DNA of 64,000 nucleotides from VBCG01 sp044226535 (GCA_044226535.1 JBGAGT010000018.1:1-64000), one strand, 5' to 3'; shown: positions 36,004 to 45,346, numbered from the stretch's first letter. Numbers and translations are program-made. Notes: a model not told the origin generated them from the sequence alone.

Positions 36004-36435
36004 TCAGAGCATCTGGATGCCGTTGCCCGACACGCGGACGCGGTCGCCGATGCGGAAGATCGGGGGCGAGGTCTGCTGGATGGTCGCCAGCGAGCCGTCG
36101 TCGTAGCGCACGCCGACGCGCCAGACGGTGGTCTGCGAGTTGTTGGCGACTGCGTTGCCCGCCGCGGCGCCGCCGGCGGCGCCCGCCACCGTCGCCACCG
36201 TGCGTCCCGTGCCGCTGCCGATCAGGCTGCCCAGGGCGCCGCCGACCACCGCGCCGCCGATCACGCCTGCCGTGTTGCCCATGTTCTGCACCTGGTCCTG
36301 GGTGATGGATTCGACGACGCCGTCGCGGCTCGCCGGCTGCGACACCTGGAATGCAGGCGGCGTGTTGCAGCCCGCCAGCATCAGGAGCGCCAGCAGCGGT
36401 GCGAAAAGGGCTTGTTTCGACAATTTCAAGGTCAT
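36004..36435 (-). CDS. glycine-zipper outer-membrane lipoprotein (SlyB-like)
   Basis: 143-residue lipoprotein. Signal peptide with lipobox LMLAGC; Asn follows the Cys at +2, which suggests outer-membrane sorting. A glycine-zipper segment (GVIGGAVVGGALGSLIGSGTGRTVATVAGAAGGAAAG) is followed by a short beta-rich end (VWRVGVRYDDGSLATI...FRIGDRVRV). The ATG at 36435 gives a proper signal peptide; longer reading adds a non-signal leader. Confidence 0.85.
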   Translation of the reverse strand: MTLKLSKQALFAPLLALLMLAGCNTPPAFQVSQPASRDGVVESITQDQVQNMGNTAGVIGGAVVGGALGSLIGSGTGRTVATVAGAAGGAAAGNAVANNSQTTVWRVGVRYDDGSLATIQQTSPPIFRIGDRVRVSGNGIQML

Positions 36436-36679
36436 TGGTATTCTCCGGTTGTTCGCGACCCCTCGGGGGCCACGCGGGTATTCAGGGACCAGCATACGCG
36501 TCGGTGAACGCTGGCTCGGGCAGGCGCGACATCCCCGCCGCGCGGCATGTCACCGCGGGCTTCGACAGGGAGTTGGCGCAGGCGTTCACCCTCGAGCCGG
36601 GCCGGCGCGGACGGGGTGGGTCCACCGCGCCCGTTACCTTGGCGTACGCGCGCGGTGCCGGTTCAGGCATCATCACGCC

Positions 36680-37384
36680 GTGAACGCGCCTCCCGTGCTT
36701 TTCCTTCCCGGCCTGCTGTGCGACGCTGCGCTGTTCGCGCCGCAGCTCGCGGCGCTCGCCGGCACCGCGGAGCTGCGCGTCGCCGACCTCACGCGAGGCG
36801 AGACCATGACGGCGCTGGCCCGCGCGGCGCTCGACCAGGCGCCGTGGCCGCGGTTCGCGATCGCAGGCCTGTCGATGGGCGGCTACGCCGCGCACGAGAT
36901 GCTGCGCCTCGCGCCGCAGCGCATCGCCGGCGTCGCACTTCTCGACACCTCGGCGCGGCCGGAGACGCCCGAGGCGACGGCCAATCGCGAGCGCCTGATG
37001 GCGCTGGCCGAGCGCGACTTCCCCGCGGTGATCGACACGTTGTTGCCCAAGTTCATGCATCCCGACCATGTCGCCGACGCGCGGCTCGCGGGCACCGTGC
37101 GCGACATGGCGCTGCGCATCGGCCCCGAGGTCTTCCCGCGCCAGGAGCGGGCGATCATCTCGCGTGCCGACAGCCGCGCCGGCCTCGCCCGCATCGCCTG
37201 TCCGGCCGTGGTCATCACCGGCGCCGAGGACGCGCTCATCACCCGCGAGATGCACGCCGAGCAGGCCGAGGGCATCCCCGGCGCGAAGCTGGTGGTGATC
37301 CCGCATTGCGGGCACCTTTCCACCCTCGAGCAGCCGGCCGCCGTAAACGACGCGCTGCGCGAGTGGCTCGCAAGGATGGCATGA
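36680..37384 (+). CDS. alpha/beta hydrolase
   Basis: 234-residue hydrolase. Nucleophile elbow GLSMGG (Ser near residue 69), acid in ITGAEDALIT and catalytic His in IPHCGHLSTLEQP. The GTG start at 36680 is chosen because VLFLPGLLCDAALF is the typical first strand with the oxyanion loop. The substrate is unknown; a carboxylesterase or lactonase is plausible. Confidence 0.82.
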   Translation: MNAPPVLFLPGLLCDAALFAPQLAALAGTAELRVADLTRGETMTALARAALDQAPWPRFAIAGLSMGGYAAHEMLRLAPQRIAGVALLDTSARPETPEATANRERLMALAERDFPAVIDTLLPKFMHPDHVADARLAGTVRDMALRIGPEVFPRQERAIISRADSRAGLARIACPAVVITGAEDALITREMHAEQAEGIPGAKLVVIPHCGHLSTLEQPAAVNDALREWLARMA

Positions 37385-37418
37385 CCCAGCCATTGCACGC
37401 ACGAAAGGGGAGGCTGCG

Positions 37419-37847
37419 ATGAACGTGGCGATGTGGATCTTTCTCGGCTTCGGCGTGCTGGCCACGCTGGGCGGTGTCCTGACGCTGGCGATGCGGCTGC
37501 GCGCGCGCTTCTTCGGCGCGGTGGCCGAAGGCAAGGTGGTCGACCAGAAGGTCTCGACCTCGCACAACGATGCGCGGGGCCATGGCTCGGACAAGCTGTA
37601 CGCGCCCGTGGTCGAGTTCCGCGCGGGCGACAAGACCTGCCGCTTCACCTCCATGGTGTCGGGCTCGGATCCCTGGAAGACCGGCACGCGGGTCGAGGTG
37701 CGCTACCTGCCTTCCAACCCCGAGTCGACGGCCGAGATCGGCAGCGCGGGCCGCATGTTCGGCGCGCCCCTCGGCATGCTGCTGGTGGGGCTGCTGCTGA
37801 TCGGTGCAACGCTGTACTTCCGCAGCCAGGGCGCCGGTGCCGGCTAG
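37419..37847 (+). CDS. DUF3592-family membrane protein
   Basis: 142 residues: one N-terminal and one C-terminal transmembrane helix flank a beta-rich domain with YAPVVEFRAGDKTCRFTSMVSGSDP and VRYLPSNPESTAEI, characteristic of DUF3592. Function unknown. 34 bp after the hydrolase gene, and 12 bp before the TSUP permease gene on the same strand. Confidence 0.75.
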   Translation: MNVAMWIFLGFGVLATLGGVLTLAMRLRARFFGAVAEGKVVDQKVSTSHNDARGHGSDKLYAPVVEFRAGDKTCRFTSMVSGSDPWKTGTRVEVRYLPSNPESTAEIGSAGRMFGAPLGMLLVGLLLIGATLYFRSQGAGAG

Positions 37848-37859
37848 CCGCGCGCAAGC

Positions 37860-38594
37860 GTGATCGCGCAGGCGATTCCCTTCCTCGCGGCCTTCATCGT
37901 CGGCGCCTCCAAGGGAGGGCTGCCGGTGGTGGGGATGCTGGCGGTGCCGCTGATGGCGATCACCATGCCCCCGGTGCAGGCGGCGACGCTGCTGCTGCCG
38001 ATCTACATGGTGACCGACGTGGTCGGCGTATACCTTTACCGGCGCCAGTTCAGCGCGCGCAACCTGAAGATCCTCATCCCCGCGGGCATCGCCGGCGTGG
38101 TGCTGGGCTGGCTCACCGCGGCGATGTTCTCCGACCGCGCGCTGTCGGCGCTGATCGGCTCCATCGGCATCGCGTTCTGCCTCAACGCCTGGCTGCGCGC
38201 GCGCTCGCGGGCGCCGGTGCAGCCCAGGCCCGCGAGCGTGCCGGCGGGGATCGTGTGGGGGACGCTGTCGGGCTTCACGAGCTTCGTCTCGCACTCGGGC
38301 GGCCCGCCGTTCCAGATCTACGTGCTGCCGCAGAAGCTCCCCAAGCTCGTGTTCGCAGGCACCTCGACCATCTTCTTCGCGGTGATCAACGCCGCCAAGC
38401 TGCCGCCCTACATGCAGCTGCGTCCCTATTCGATGCAGGACCTGCAGGCGATCGCGTGGCTCCTGCCCGCCGCGATCGCGGGCACGGTCGCCGGCGCGTG
38501 GCTCACGCGCCGCCTGCACGACCGCTGGTTCTTCATCGCCGTGCAGGTGGCCCTGCTGCTGGTGTCGCTGCGGCTCCTCTACGAGGCGCTCTGA
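37860..38594 (+). CDS. TauE/SafE (TSUP) family permease
   Basis: 244-residue inner-membrane protein with about eight helices. The paired family motifs GASKGGLPVVGMLAVPLM (N-terminal repeat) and GFTSFVSHSGGPPFQIYVLP (C-terminal repeat) are clear. TSUP proteins export sulfite/sulfoacetate or move small organosulfur anions; the substrate here is unknown. GTG start at 37860. Confidence 0.87.
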   Translation: MIAQAIPFLAAFIVGASKGGLPVVGMLAVPLMAITMPPVQAATLLLPIYMVTDVVGVYLYRRQFSARNLKILIPAGIAGVVLGWLTAAMFSDRALSALIGSIGIAFCLNAWLRARSRAPVQPRPASVPAGIVWGTLSGFTSFVSHSGGPPFQIYVLPQKLPKLVFAGTSTIFFAVINAAKLPPYMQLRPYSMQDLQAIAWLLPAAIAGTVAGAWLTRRLHDRWFFIAVQVALLLVSLRLLYEAL

Positions 38595-38657
38595 CCGACG
38601 CGCAGGCCCGCCTTCGTCCGACAGACCGCCCCGGGGCGCGCGGGGCAAGCTCGCTCC

Positions 38658-40739
38658 ATGGACGCGCCGTCTTCCCCTTCGCCCTCGAGCCAAGCGCCGC
38701 CGACCCCGCATCGCGCGCCGCACGCGCTACGCATGCTCGCGTGGACGGGCGTCGGACTCGCCTCGCTCGCGGCACTGCTCGTCCTCGCGCTGCTGGTGTT
38801 CCCCTGGAACGTCCTTCGCGGGCCCCTTTCCACCGTCGCCTCGGCGTCGCTGGGGCGCGCCGTGACGGTCGACGGCGACATCGAGGTGAAGCTCGCCTGG
38901 CATCCCTGGATCGACATCCGCGACGTGAGCATCGCCAATGTCGAGGGATCGCCCGAGCGCGTGATGGCGCATGCCGATCGCATCGGGCTCCGCATCGTGC
39001 CGCTGTCGTGGTTCACGCGCCTGTCGATCCCCGAGGTCGAGCTCGATTCACCGCGGCTCCTGCTGGCGCGCGACAGGGCCGGGCGGGGCAACTGGGAGTT
39101 CCAGCCCGACGGAACCCGGCAAGGCGCGGCGAGCACGCGCGAGGCGCCGCTGCTCGGGCGCGTGCGCGTGCACGACGGCGAGGTGCGCGTGACCGACGTG
39201 CGCGAGCGCGCCGACGTGCGGGTCCACGTCACCACCGCACCCTTCGACGGGCGCGAAGGGCTCGCTTTCGCGGGCCATGGGACCTTCCGCGGCTCGACGC
39301 TGCGCGTGGCGGGACTGGGGCAGGGCCTGGGCGAGTTGCGCAAGGTCGGCGATCCCTTCCACCTCGCCTTCCACGGCAGGGCGGGCAGCAAGGCGGCGGG
39401 GACCGAAGTCTGGTTCGACGGCAACGTCGTGCCGCGGGCGCCCGACAACCTGACGGGGTTCATCGAAGTCTCGGGCAGCGACATGTCGCGCCTCTATCCG
39501 ATCCTGCCGGCGCCGATCCCCTGGACACCGCCCTATACCTTGCGCGGCCGCGTGACGCACCAGGGAGAGCGCTGGCAGGCCGAAGGCTTGAAGGGGAGGG
39601 TGGGACAGAGCGATGTCGCCGGCAGCATGACGGTGATCGACGGGGCGCGCCGCAAGCTCGTCGCCGACCTGGTCTCGACGCGTCTCGACTATCGCGACCT
39701 GGGTGGCTTCGTCGGCCTGCCGCCGGGCAAGGCCACGGTGGCACGCGACACCAAGCAGAAGGCCGAGGCGCGAAAGCTCGCCGGGGAGGAGCGTGTGCTG
39801 CCCGACCGCGCCATCGACCTCTCGAAGCTCCGCGACGTCGACGCCGAGTTCCGCTTCCGTGGCAAGAGCGTCGCGGTGGACCGCGTGCCGATGCAGGACG
39901 TCGACATGCACATCGTGCTCGGCGACGGCGTGCTGCGCTACGACCCGGTGTCCATCGGCATCGCCGGTGGCCGCGTGACGCTGGTAGGGCGCGTCGAGGC
40001 ACAACGCGCGACGCCGCGCTTCGACGGCCGGATCGAGGTCCGCAACGTCGACCTGGCGCGCCTCATCCCGGCGCTCAAGTCGCCGCGCGGCAGGACGGGC
40101 CGCTTCGCCGGCTACATCGAGCTCGCCGCCGACGGGCATTCGGTGCGCGAGCTCGCCGCCACGGCCGACGGCGAGGGCGCGCTGCTGATGTCGGGCGGCG
40201 AGGCCAGCGCGCTGGCACTGCTCCTCACCAACCTCGACCTCGCCAACGCCATTCCCCTGCTGCTGGGCGGCGACAAGACCGCCGTGCTCAACTGCGCGGT
40301 GACGACCTTCGGCGTCGACGACGGGCAGGTCACGCCGCGCATCTTCACCATCGACACCTCGGCGGTGCGCATCGAAGGCGAAGGCCGCATCGACCTCGAC
40401 GACGAGCACATCGACCTCACGCTGGTGTCGCACTCCAAGACGCCGAGCCTCTTCGCGCTCAAGGGGCCGATCGAGGTCGGCGGCACGCTGCGGCGTCCCA
40501 CGGTGGCGCCTTCGGTGGCGCCGATCGCGGCGCGCGTCGGCGTGGCGGCGGGGCTCGCGGCCATCGCGCCGCCGCTGGCGATCATCCCGTTCCTGGACCC
40601 CGGCGGCGCCGACGACGCGGACTGCGCCGCGCTGTTCGCCTCGGCGGGCAAGCCCGCGGCCGCGGCGCCCACGGCGCCCGCGGCGAACGGGGCGTCGAGC
40701 GCCCCGGTCCGCCGCGACCTCGCTACGACATCACCTTGA
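38658..40739 (+). CDS. AsmA-family protein
   Basis: 693 residues. An N-terminal membrane anchor (LASLAALLVLALLVFPWNVL) is followed by a long beta-helical periplasmic region typical of AsmA-like lipid-transfer/outer-membrane assembly proteins (IDIRDVSIANVEGS, the conserved block after GRAVTVDGDIEVKLAWHPW). It ends with a hydrophobic stretch. Overlaps the end of the convergent small-protein gene by 17 bp. Confidence 0.85.
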   Translation: MDAPSSPSPSSQAPPTPHRAPHALRMLAWTGVGLASLAALLVLALLVFPWNVLRGPLSTVASASLGRAVTVDGDIEVKLAWHPWIDIRDVSIANVEGSPERVMAHADRIGLRIVPLSWFTRLSIPEVELDSPRLLLARDRAGRGNWEFQPDGTRQGAASTREAPLLGRVRVHDGEVRVTDVRERADVRVHVTTAPFDGREGLAFAGHGTFRGSTLRVAGLGQGLGELRKVGDPFHLAFHGRAGSKAAGTEVWFDGNVVPRAPDNLTGFIEVSGSDMSRLYPILPAPIPWTPPYTLRGRVTHQGERWQAEGLKGRVGQSDVAGSMTVIDGARRKLVADLVSTRLDYRDLGGFVGLPPGKATVARDTKQKAEARKLAGEERVLPDRAIDLSKLRDVDAEFRFRGKSVAVDRVPMQDVDMHIVLGDGVLRYDPVSIGIAGGRVTLVGRVEAQRATPRFDGRIEVRNVDLARLIPALKSPRGRTGRFAGYIELAADGHSVRELAATADGEGALLMSGGEASALALLLTNLDLANAIPLLLGGDKTAVLNCAVTTFGVDDGQVTPRIFTIDTSAVRIEGEGRIDLDDEHIDLTLVSHSKTPSLFALKGPIEVGGTLRRPTVAPSVAPIAARVGVAAGLAAIAPPLAIIPFLDPGGADDADCAALFASAGKPAAAAPTAPAANGASSAPVRRDLATTSP

Positions 40740-41214
40740 GCAGCACGAGGTTCACGCCCGCGACGCGTGCGTCGCGGGTGATGGCCTCGAGCGCCTGCGC
40801 GGGCGCCTGTACGCCGGGATCGAGCACGAACGACAACGCGGTCGGCGAGAGGGCGGTGCGCACGCTGGCGGCCTGCACGCCACGCGTGCGCGACGCCGCG
40901 GCTGCGATGCGCTTCAACGTGGCCTCGCGGCTATCGGTGACGTCGGCGAACACCACCACGCGGCCCTTGGCGAGCGCGCGCGTGACGGTTGCATGGTCGT
41001 AGACCGCGGCGACCTTGTCCTCGAGGCAGACGCCGCAGGCGAGCACCGGGCCGGCGAGCGCGGCGGCGACGAGCGTGGTGCCGCCCGCCAGGAATGCGCG
41101 GCGGCGAGGCGAGCGCGGGAGGGCCGCTGCGGCGGTGGATCCCCGCCTGCGCGGGGATGACGTCGCTGCTGCGGCGGTGGATCCCCGCCTGCGCGGGGAT
41201 GACGGGGCCTTCAC
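40723..41214 (-). CDS. small exported Cys-containing protein downstream of nirK
   Basis: 163 residues, not recognised as a family. The GTG start overlaps the nirK stop (GTGA). The first 30 residues are encoded by two copies of a palindromic repeat and read SSPRRRGSTAAAA twice. A signal peptide (RRRAFLAGGTTLVAAALAGPVLA) then precedes CGVCLEDK with a CxxC motif, and a 110-residue domain with an alternating pattern like small metal-binding folds follows. A copper-related role next to a copper nitrite reductase is a guess. The real start might be a non-canonical codon after the repeats. Confidence 0.6.
   Translation of the reverse strand: MKAPSSPRRRGSTAAAATSSPRRRGSTAAAALPRSPRRRAFLAGGTTLVAAALAGPVLACGVCLEDKVAAVYDHATVTRALAKGRVVVFADVTDSREATLKRIAAAASRTRGVQAASVRTALSPTALSFVLDPGVQAPAQALEAITRDARVAGVNLVLLKVMS
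41131..41205. repeat. two copies of the GGATCCCCGC..GCGGGGAT palindrome (tandem 42-bp unit)
   Basis: Two copies of ATCCCCGCCTGCGCGGGGAT (palindrome with CTG/CAG centre) lie in direct repeat with a 42-bp period. They belong to the same short-palindrome family as the repeats at 54.7 kb and 61.7 kb. Here they lie inside a coding frame. Confidence 0.85.
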
Positions 41215-42845
41215 TTCTTCGCCGGCGCTGCGTAGCCGCCGCTCACGTCGGTTGCCGATTGGTGCTGGTGCACCGTGTCGCCGCCGGGCGGCGCGCCCGA
41301 CAGGGTCTTGCCGGGCGGCAGCGTGGTGCCGGGCGCGGCGGGTTGCGGCTGCGTCGTGCCCTGCGGGCGCACGTTGGCATCGGCCCATTTGAAGTAGGCG
41401 ATGAACTCGCGCACGTCCTGGTCGGAAAGCCCCTGGTTCGGCATGGGGATCTTGTACTTGTCGAGCATCGCCTTGGCGGTGGCGTCGTCCTTCAGCATGG
41501 CGTCCGGGTCCTTCAGCCAGCGCGCGAGCCAGGCTTCCTCGTGACGCTTGGTGGTGCCGAAGAGATCGGGCCCGATCCTGTCGCCGCCGGCGATGGTGTG
41601 GCAGGCGAGGCACTTGGATTCGAAGGCGAGCTTGCCCTGCACCGCGACCGGGTCGGTCGGCGCCCCGGTGGCGGGGATGTTGTGGTGCTCCGCGTCGCCG
41701 GCGCCGCCCCCGGCGGCGATCACGCCCACCGCGCCCTGCGAGGCGTTGGCGAAGTGATGGTCGACCATGGTGTAGTTGCCGGCCTGGGGAATGACGAACT
41801 CGACGATCGCGCCGCTCGAGGAGCCCAGCAGCACGGTCTGCATGCCGCGGAACTGGTTGTCGGGGTTGCCGTCCATCCACACGCGGTCGAAGATGGTGCC
41901 GACCACGTGGAAGCTCGAGGTGTTCGACGGGCCGACGTTCATCAAGAACAGCCGCACGCGTTCGCCTTCCTTGGCCTCGAGGGGATGGTCGACGAAGCCG
42001 TTGTAGCGGCCGTTGAACACGGTGTAGGTGGGGGCCTTCATGCGCACCCGGTCCCCGTCGAGGACGTACAGCGGCGCGCCGTCGACCTTGCGCTTCTGCG
42101 GGTCGAGCTTGGTATAGAACTCGCTCTGCAGCACCGCGTACTCGCGGTCGACCTTGGTCGGGTAGCCCTCGCGAGGCTCGACGATCATCATGCCGTACAT
42201 GCCCGAGGCGATGTGCTCGAGCACCATCGGCGTGCCGCAGTGGTACATGTACACGCCGGGGTAGTTGAGCGTGAACTCGAAGCTGATGGTCTGGCCCGGC
42301 GCGATCGAGCGGTACTTGTCGTTGGGCGCGACCATCGCCGAGTGGAAATCCATCGAGTGCATCATCGGCGCCGCCGTGATGCGCACGCCGGGGACCGGCT
42401 CGTCGGAGCGGTTGGTCATCGAGAACTTGATGCGGTCGCCGACCCTGGCGCGCACGACCGGCCCCGGCACCTGGTCGCCGAAGGTCCAGGCCGAGAACTT
42501 GACCCCCGGCGCGAGCTCGATGATCTTGTGCGTGGTGTCGAGGCGGATCTCCTTCACGGGCGAAGGATCGAGCGGCTTCACGTGCGCGTCCATGGACAGC
42601 GCGTTGCCCTGCGCGAAGGGCCCCGTGTGGCGCTCGTTGCTCACCACCGCCGGCGGCGAGTTGAAGTCCATCTTCGCCGGGTCGTACCGATCGGCCGCCG
42701 TGGACCCCGCGGATGCGGCCGGTGCCGCCGTCGTGGCGGCGGGTGGGGCGGCCGGCGTGGCAGCGGTCTTGTTGCCGCTGTCGCATGCCGCGAGCGCGAG
42801 GCAGGCGCAGGCGGCCATGAGGGGGGCTCGTAGGGTCGGCGACAT
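41211..42845 (-). CDS. nirK: copper nitrite reductase with C-terminal cytochrome c domain
   Basis: Reduces nitrite to NO in the periplasm. 544 residues. The lipobox LALAAC (C21) makes it a lipoprotein, with a low-complexity Ala/Pro linker to about 50. Type 1 Cu ligands are H163, C203, H211 and M216, and type 2 Cu His are H168, H202 and a His of VDHHF (363-364). A cytochrome c module has CLACH at 412-416 and a Met-containing IPMPNQGLSDQD. The fused form is like the three-domain NirK of Ralstonia pickettii. The ATG has AGGAG upstream. It makes the NO removed by norB 25 kb away. Confidence 0.92.
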   Translation of the reverse strand: MSPTLRAPLMAACACLALAACDSGNKTAATPAAPPAATTAAPAASAGSTAADRYDPAKMDFNSPPAVVSNERHTGPFAQGNALSMDAHVKPLDPSPVKEIRLDTTHKIIELAPGVKFSAWTFGDQVPGPVVRARVGDRIKFSMTNRSDEPVPGVRITAAPMMHSMDFHSAMVAPNDKYRSIAPGQTISFEFTLNYPGVYMYHCGTPMVLEHIASGMYGMMIVEPREGYPTKVDREYAVLQSEFYTKLDPQKRKVDGAPLYVLDGDRVRMKAPTYTVFNGRYNGFVDHPLEAKEGERVRLFLMNVGPSNTSSFHVVGTIFDRVWMDGNPDNQFRGMQTVLLGSSSGAIVEFVIPQAGNYTMVDHHFANASQGAVGVIAAGGGAGDAEHHNIPATGAPTDPVAVQGKLAFESKCLACHTIAGGDRIGPDLFGTTKRHEEAWLARWLKDPDAMLKDDATAKAMLDKYKIPMPNQGLSDQDVREFIAYFKWADANVRPQGTTQPQPAAPGTTLPPGKTLSGAPPGGDTVHQHQSATDVSGGYAAPAKK

Positions 42846-43023
42846 CAGGTTCTCCTGGTGGGCATCATCGGGTCTTCTCGGACGGCTCGCATCACGGGCG
42901 ATGCGCACGGCCCGTGTGGAATGATCTCACCACATCGTGCTGCCCGCTGCCTTGCGCTGCATTAACCGGCGGTGAGGTAGGCTTGCGCCATCGCCATTGC
43001 TTGCGACGGGCATCGTGCCGATC

Positions 43024-43452
43024 GTGACCGAGTACCGGGTGGAGATGGGAACGGCGTGCTATCGCCTGCAAGGCTCGAGCTCGATCGTCGAGGCGGTCGA
43101 GTTCGTCGCCGGCTGCGTGAGCGCCTGCCGCGGCGCGCGAATCGGCAAGCTGATGGTGAACGGCATCGCCGTTCGCGACGTCCCGGTGCCCACGCTGGTG
43201 GACCGATTCCTCGCCGTCGAGGAATGGGCGGAGCTCGCCGAGGGCATGGTGATCATCGCGCTGGTGATCGAGGGGCGCTACATCACCCCCGATCGCTTCG
43301 GCGTCAAGGTGGCCGCCGATTTCGGGCTGACGCTCGACGTGTACACCGACGAGCGCGAGGCGCTCGCCTGGCTGGAGGAGGGCCGCGAGACGCCGCCGAT
43401 CGCGCGCAGCCACGGCACCCCAGCCGAGGCCCGGGGCAGCGGGAAAGCGTGA
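43024..43452 (+). CDS. STAS/SpoIIAA-like small protein
   Basis: 142 residues. The pattern VMVNGI-DVPVPTLVDRFLAVEEWAELAEGMVIIALVIEG...TDEREALAWL resembles STAS-like folds (DUF-type, SpoIIAA-like), with no catalytic motif. A GTG at 43024 is chosen; an alternative TTG lies upstream at 42997. Function unknown. Confidence 0.5.
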   Translation: MTEYRVEMGTACYRLQGSSSIVEAVEFVAGCVSACRGARIGKLMVNGIAVRDVPVPTLVDRFLAVEEWAELAEGMVIIALVIEGRYITPDRFGVKVAADFGLTLDVYTDEREALAWLEEGRETPPIARSHGTPAEARGSGKA

Positions 43453-43575
43453 AGCGCCCGCGGGCGATCCGGAGGCCTCGCGTCTTCGCCCCCGCGCGTC
43501 CGTAGCCGGAATGCGGGACATCCGGGCCCGGCCCCATGAACGGGGCCTTGGAACGATATTTGCAAGCGGTGCGGC

Positions 43576-45207
43576 ATGCCGGACTCCAAGCCCCCGAAAA
43601 CGATGCAAGCCCTCGAACTCGAGCCGCTCGACGGCCCGGCGACCCGCAAGCCGGACGCCGCGCCGGGCGATGCCCCCCATGACGCGCTGCCGGCACTGGA
43701 CTTCGACCTCGGGACGCTGAGCCTCGAGCCCCTGGTCGCGCCCAAGGCTTCGCCATTTGTCGAGCCTGCGGAGACCGCGGCCGCGCGGGCTGCCGCCCGG
43801 CCCGCGCAGGCCGCTCCGGCGCCTCTCGCGCTGTCGCTCGAGCCCGCGCCCGAGCTCGACGCGCAGATCGACGCCGAGATCACCGGGCAATCGCCGGCGC
43901 CCGTAGCGGGCTTGGCGGAGGCCTCGCCGCCGCCGATCGAGCAGACCATCGAGATCGGTGCCGTGGGGCCGCGCCGCGTGCCCCCGCGCTCGGAAAAGCC
44001 GCCCGCGCCCCCTGCGAGCGGTGTCGCGGGCTTCATCGAGGCGGCGATGCGCGAGCTGGAAGGCGGGCGCGTCGAGCCCATCCTCTGGGATTCGCTGCTC
44101 AAGCAGAACGGCGGCGACGAGAACCTGACGCGGCGTGCCTACCTGCGCGCCCGCGCCACCGCGCTCCAGCTCGAGCGGCGCAAGCGCGAGCACCAGGCGG
44201 CCCGGCAGGCGCGCGCCGCCACCGAGGCACCGGCCCGCGCACATGCGTTCACGCCGCCGCCCGCGGGCGCCCTCGACGCCCTCCGGCGCCCTGCGGTCCT
44301 GGGCGCCGCGCTGGCCGCGCTGCTGCTGGCCGGCGGCGGGGCCTGGTGGCTGCTCAGGGACAACGGCACGCCGGCGCAGGATGTCGTCGCCGTGGCGCCC
44401 GCTTCGAAGCCAGCGAAGGCCGCCAAGGCGGTCGCGCCGGCGCCGGCGGCGCAGGAGGCCGCCGCGCCGGCGGTGGTCGACGACGGCCTGGCGGGGCGCA
44501 TCGCCTCGGCCCGCGCCTCGGCCAACTGGAACGTGTACGTGCTGCTGGTCACCGAATGGACGCGCCGCGAGCCTTCGAACGTCGCCGCCTGGGTCGCGCT
44601 TTCGGACGGCTTCCTGCACTTGAAGCAGCGCGGCGAGGCGCTCGATGCCGCGAACAAGGCGACGCAGCTCGCCCCGCAGGACGCCGCCGCCTGGCGCGCG
44701 CATGCGCTCGCCAACCTCGCGGTGGAGCGCCCCAACGACGCGCTGGTGGACTTCGAGCATGCGCTCGCCGCCGACCCGGGGGACGCCGAGACCGCCGCGC
44801 AGATGGCCACCGTGGAAGCGCAGCTCGGCCGCATCGCCGACGCGCGCGCGCACTTCGACAAGCTCCTGCTGCAGAGCCCCGACCTCGCCACCGCCCTGTG
44901 CGGGCAGGCCTACGTCATGCGCCAGCAGGGCCAGGGCAAGGACGCCGAGGCGATCGACCGCAAGCTCCTGCTCGCCGGCGCGAGCTGTCCCGAGATCACC
45001 GCCTACGTCACGGCGCGCCCGGGCACGGTCGCGGCCTCGGGCAGCGCGGCGCGCGTCGCCGTTCCGCCGCCTGCCGCCGCGCCCGCGGCTGGCCACGGGC
45101 AGCCTTCGCAGGCGGCGAATGCCCCCGCGCCGGCGGGGGCGGGCGGGTACGCGCAGCCCATGCCCTTGACGCCGCGCAACCCGCCGCGCAATTCCTCCGC
45201 GCGCTAG
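43576..45207 (+). CDS. single-pass membrane protein with C-terminal TPR repeats
   Basis: 543 residues: a cytoplasmic Ala/Pro/Glu-rich N-terminal half with no clear family, a transmembrane segment (AVLGAALAALLLAGGGAWWLL, about 237-258), an Ala-Pro linker, then four or five tetratricopeptide units (NVAAWVALSDGFLHLKQRGEALDAANKATQLAP, DAAAWRAHALANLAVERPNDALVDFEHALAADP and so on). Probably periplasmic TPRs that scaffold an unidentified complex. A stem-loop (GGGGG / CCCCC at 45234-45250) may end its transcript. Confidence 0.7.
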   Translation: MPDSKPPKTMQALELEPLDGPATRKPDAAPGDAPHDALPALDFDLGTLSLEPLVAPKASPFVEPAETAAARAAARPAQAAPAPLALSLEPAPELDAQIDAEITGQSPAPVAGLAEASPPPIEQTIEIGAVGPRRVPPRSEKPPAPPASGVAGFIEAAMRELEGGRVEPILWDSLLKQNGGDENLTRRAYLRARATALQLERRKREHQAARQARAATEAPARAHAFTPPPAGALDALRRPAVLGAALAALLLAGGGAWWLLRDNGTPAQDVVAVAPASKPAKAAKAVAPAPAAQEAAAPAVVDDGLAGRIASARASANWNVYVLLVTEWTRREPSNVAAWVALSDGFLHLKQRGEALDAANKATQLAPQDAAAWRAHALANLAVERPNDALVDFEHALAADPGDAETAAQMATVEAQLGRIADARAHFDKLLLQSPDLATALCGQAYVMRQQGQGKDAEAIDRKLLLAGASCPEITAYVTARPGTVAASGSAARVAVPPPAAAPAAGHGQPSQAANAPAPAGAGGYAQPMPLTPRNPPRNSSAR

Positions 45208-45233
45208 CCTCCGCAGGGGTATCGTCTTGCCGA

Positions 45234-45250
45234 GGGGGTATTTCGCCCCC
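45234..45250 (+). terminator. hairpin between the TPR gene and nrdJ
   Basis: GGGGG-TATTTCG-CCCCC, 26 bp after the TPR stop. There is no T run, and a further palindrome (GACGCCGTCGACGGCGTC at 45260-45277) follows. Either could also lie in the nrdJ leader. Confidence 0.3.
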
Positions 45251-45346
45251 ACCTGAAGGGACGCCGTCGACGGCGTCGCCGGACCCGGCCCAGCCGCTTC
45301 CGGAGGCGCCGCCTGCGGCGATGCCGAGGGCGTCAAAGGACAGGCG

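Noticed and set aside
37433..41002. 1189-residue frame over the DUF3592, TSUP and AsmA genes
   Set aside because: Arg/Pro-rich shadow in another frame; the real proteins are recognisable in the other frames.
42846..43023. FNR/DNR or NorR site upstream of nirK
   Set aside because: No TTGAT-N4-ATCAA; the nearest match (TTGCG-N4-ATTAA) is too weak, and no GGT-N7-ACC was seen.
45208..45346. Cobalamin riboswitch before nrdJ
   Set aside because: Looked for a B12 box (GCCACTG) and the usual stem pattern; not present in the 139-bp gap.
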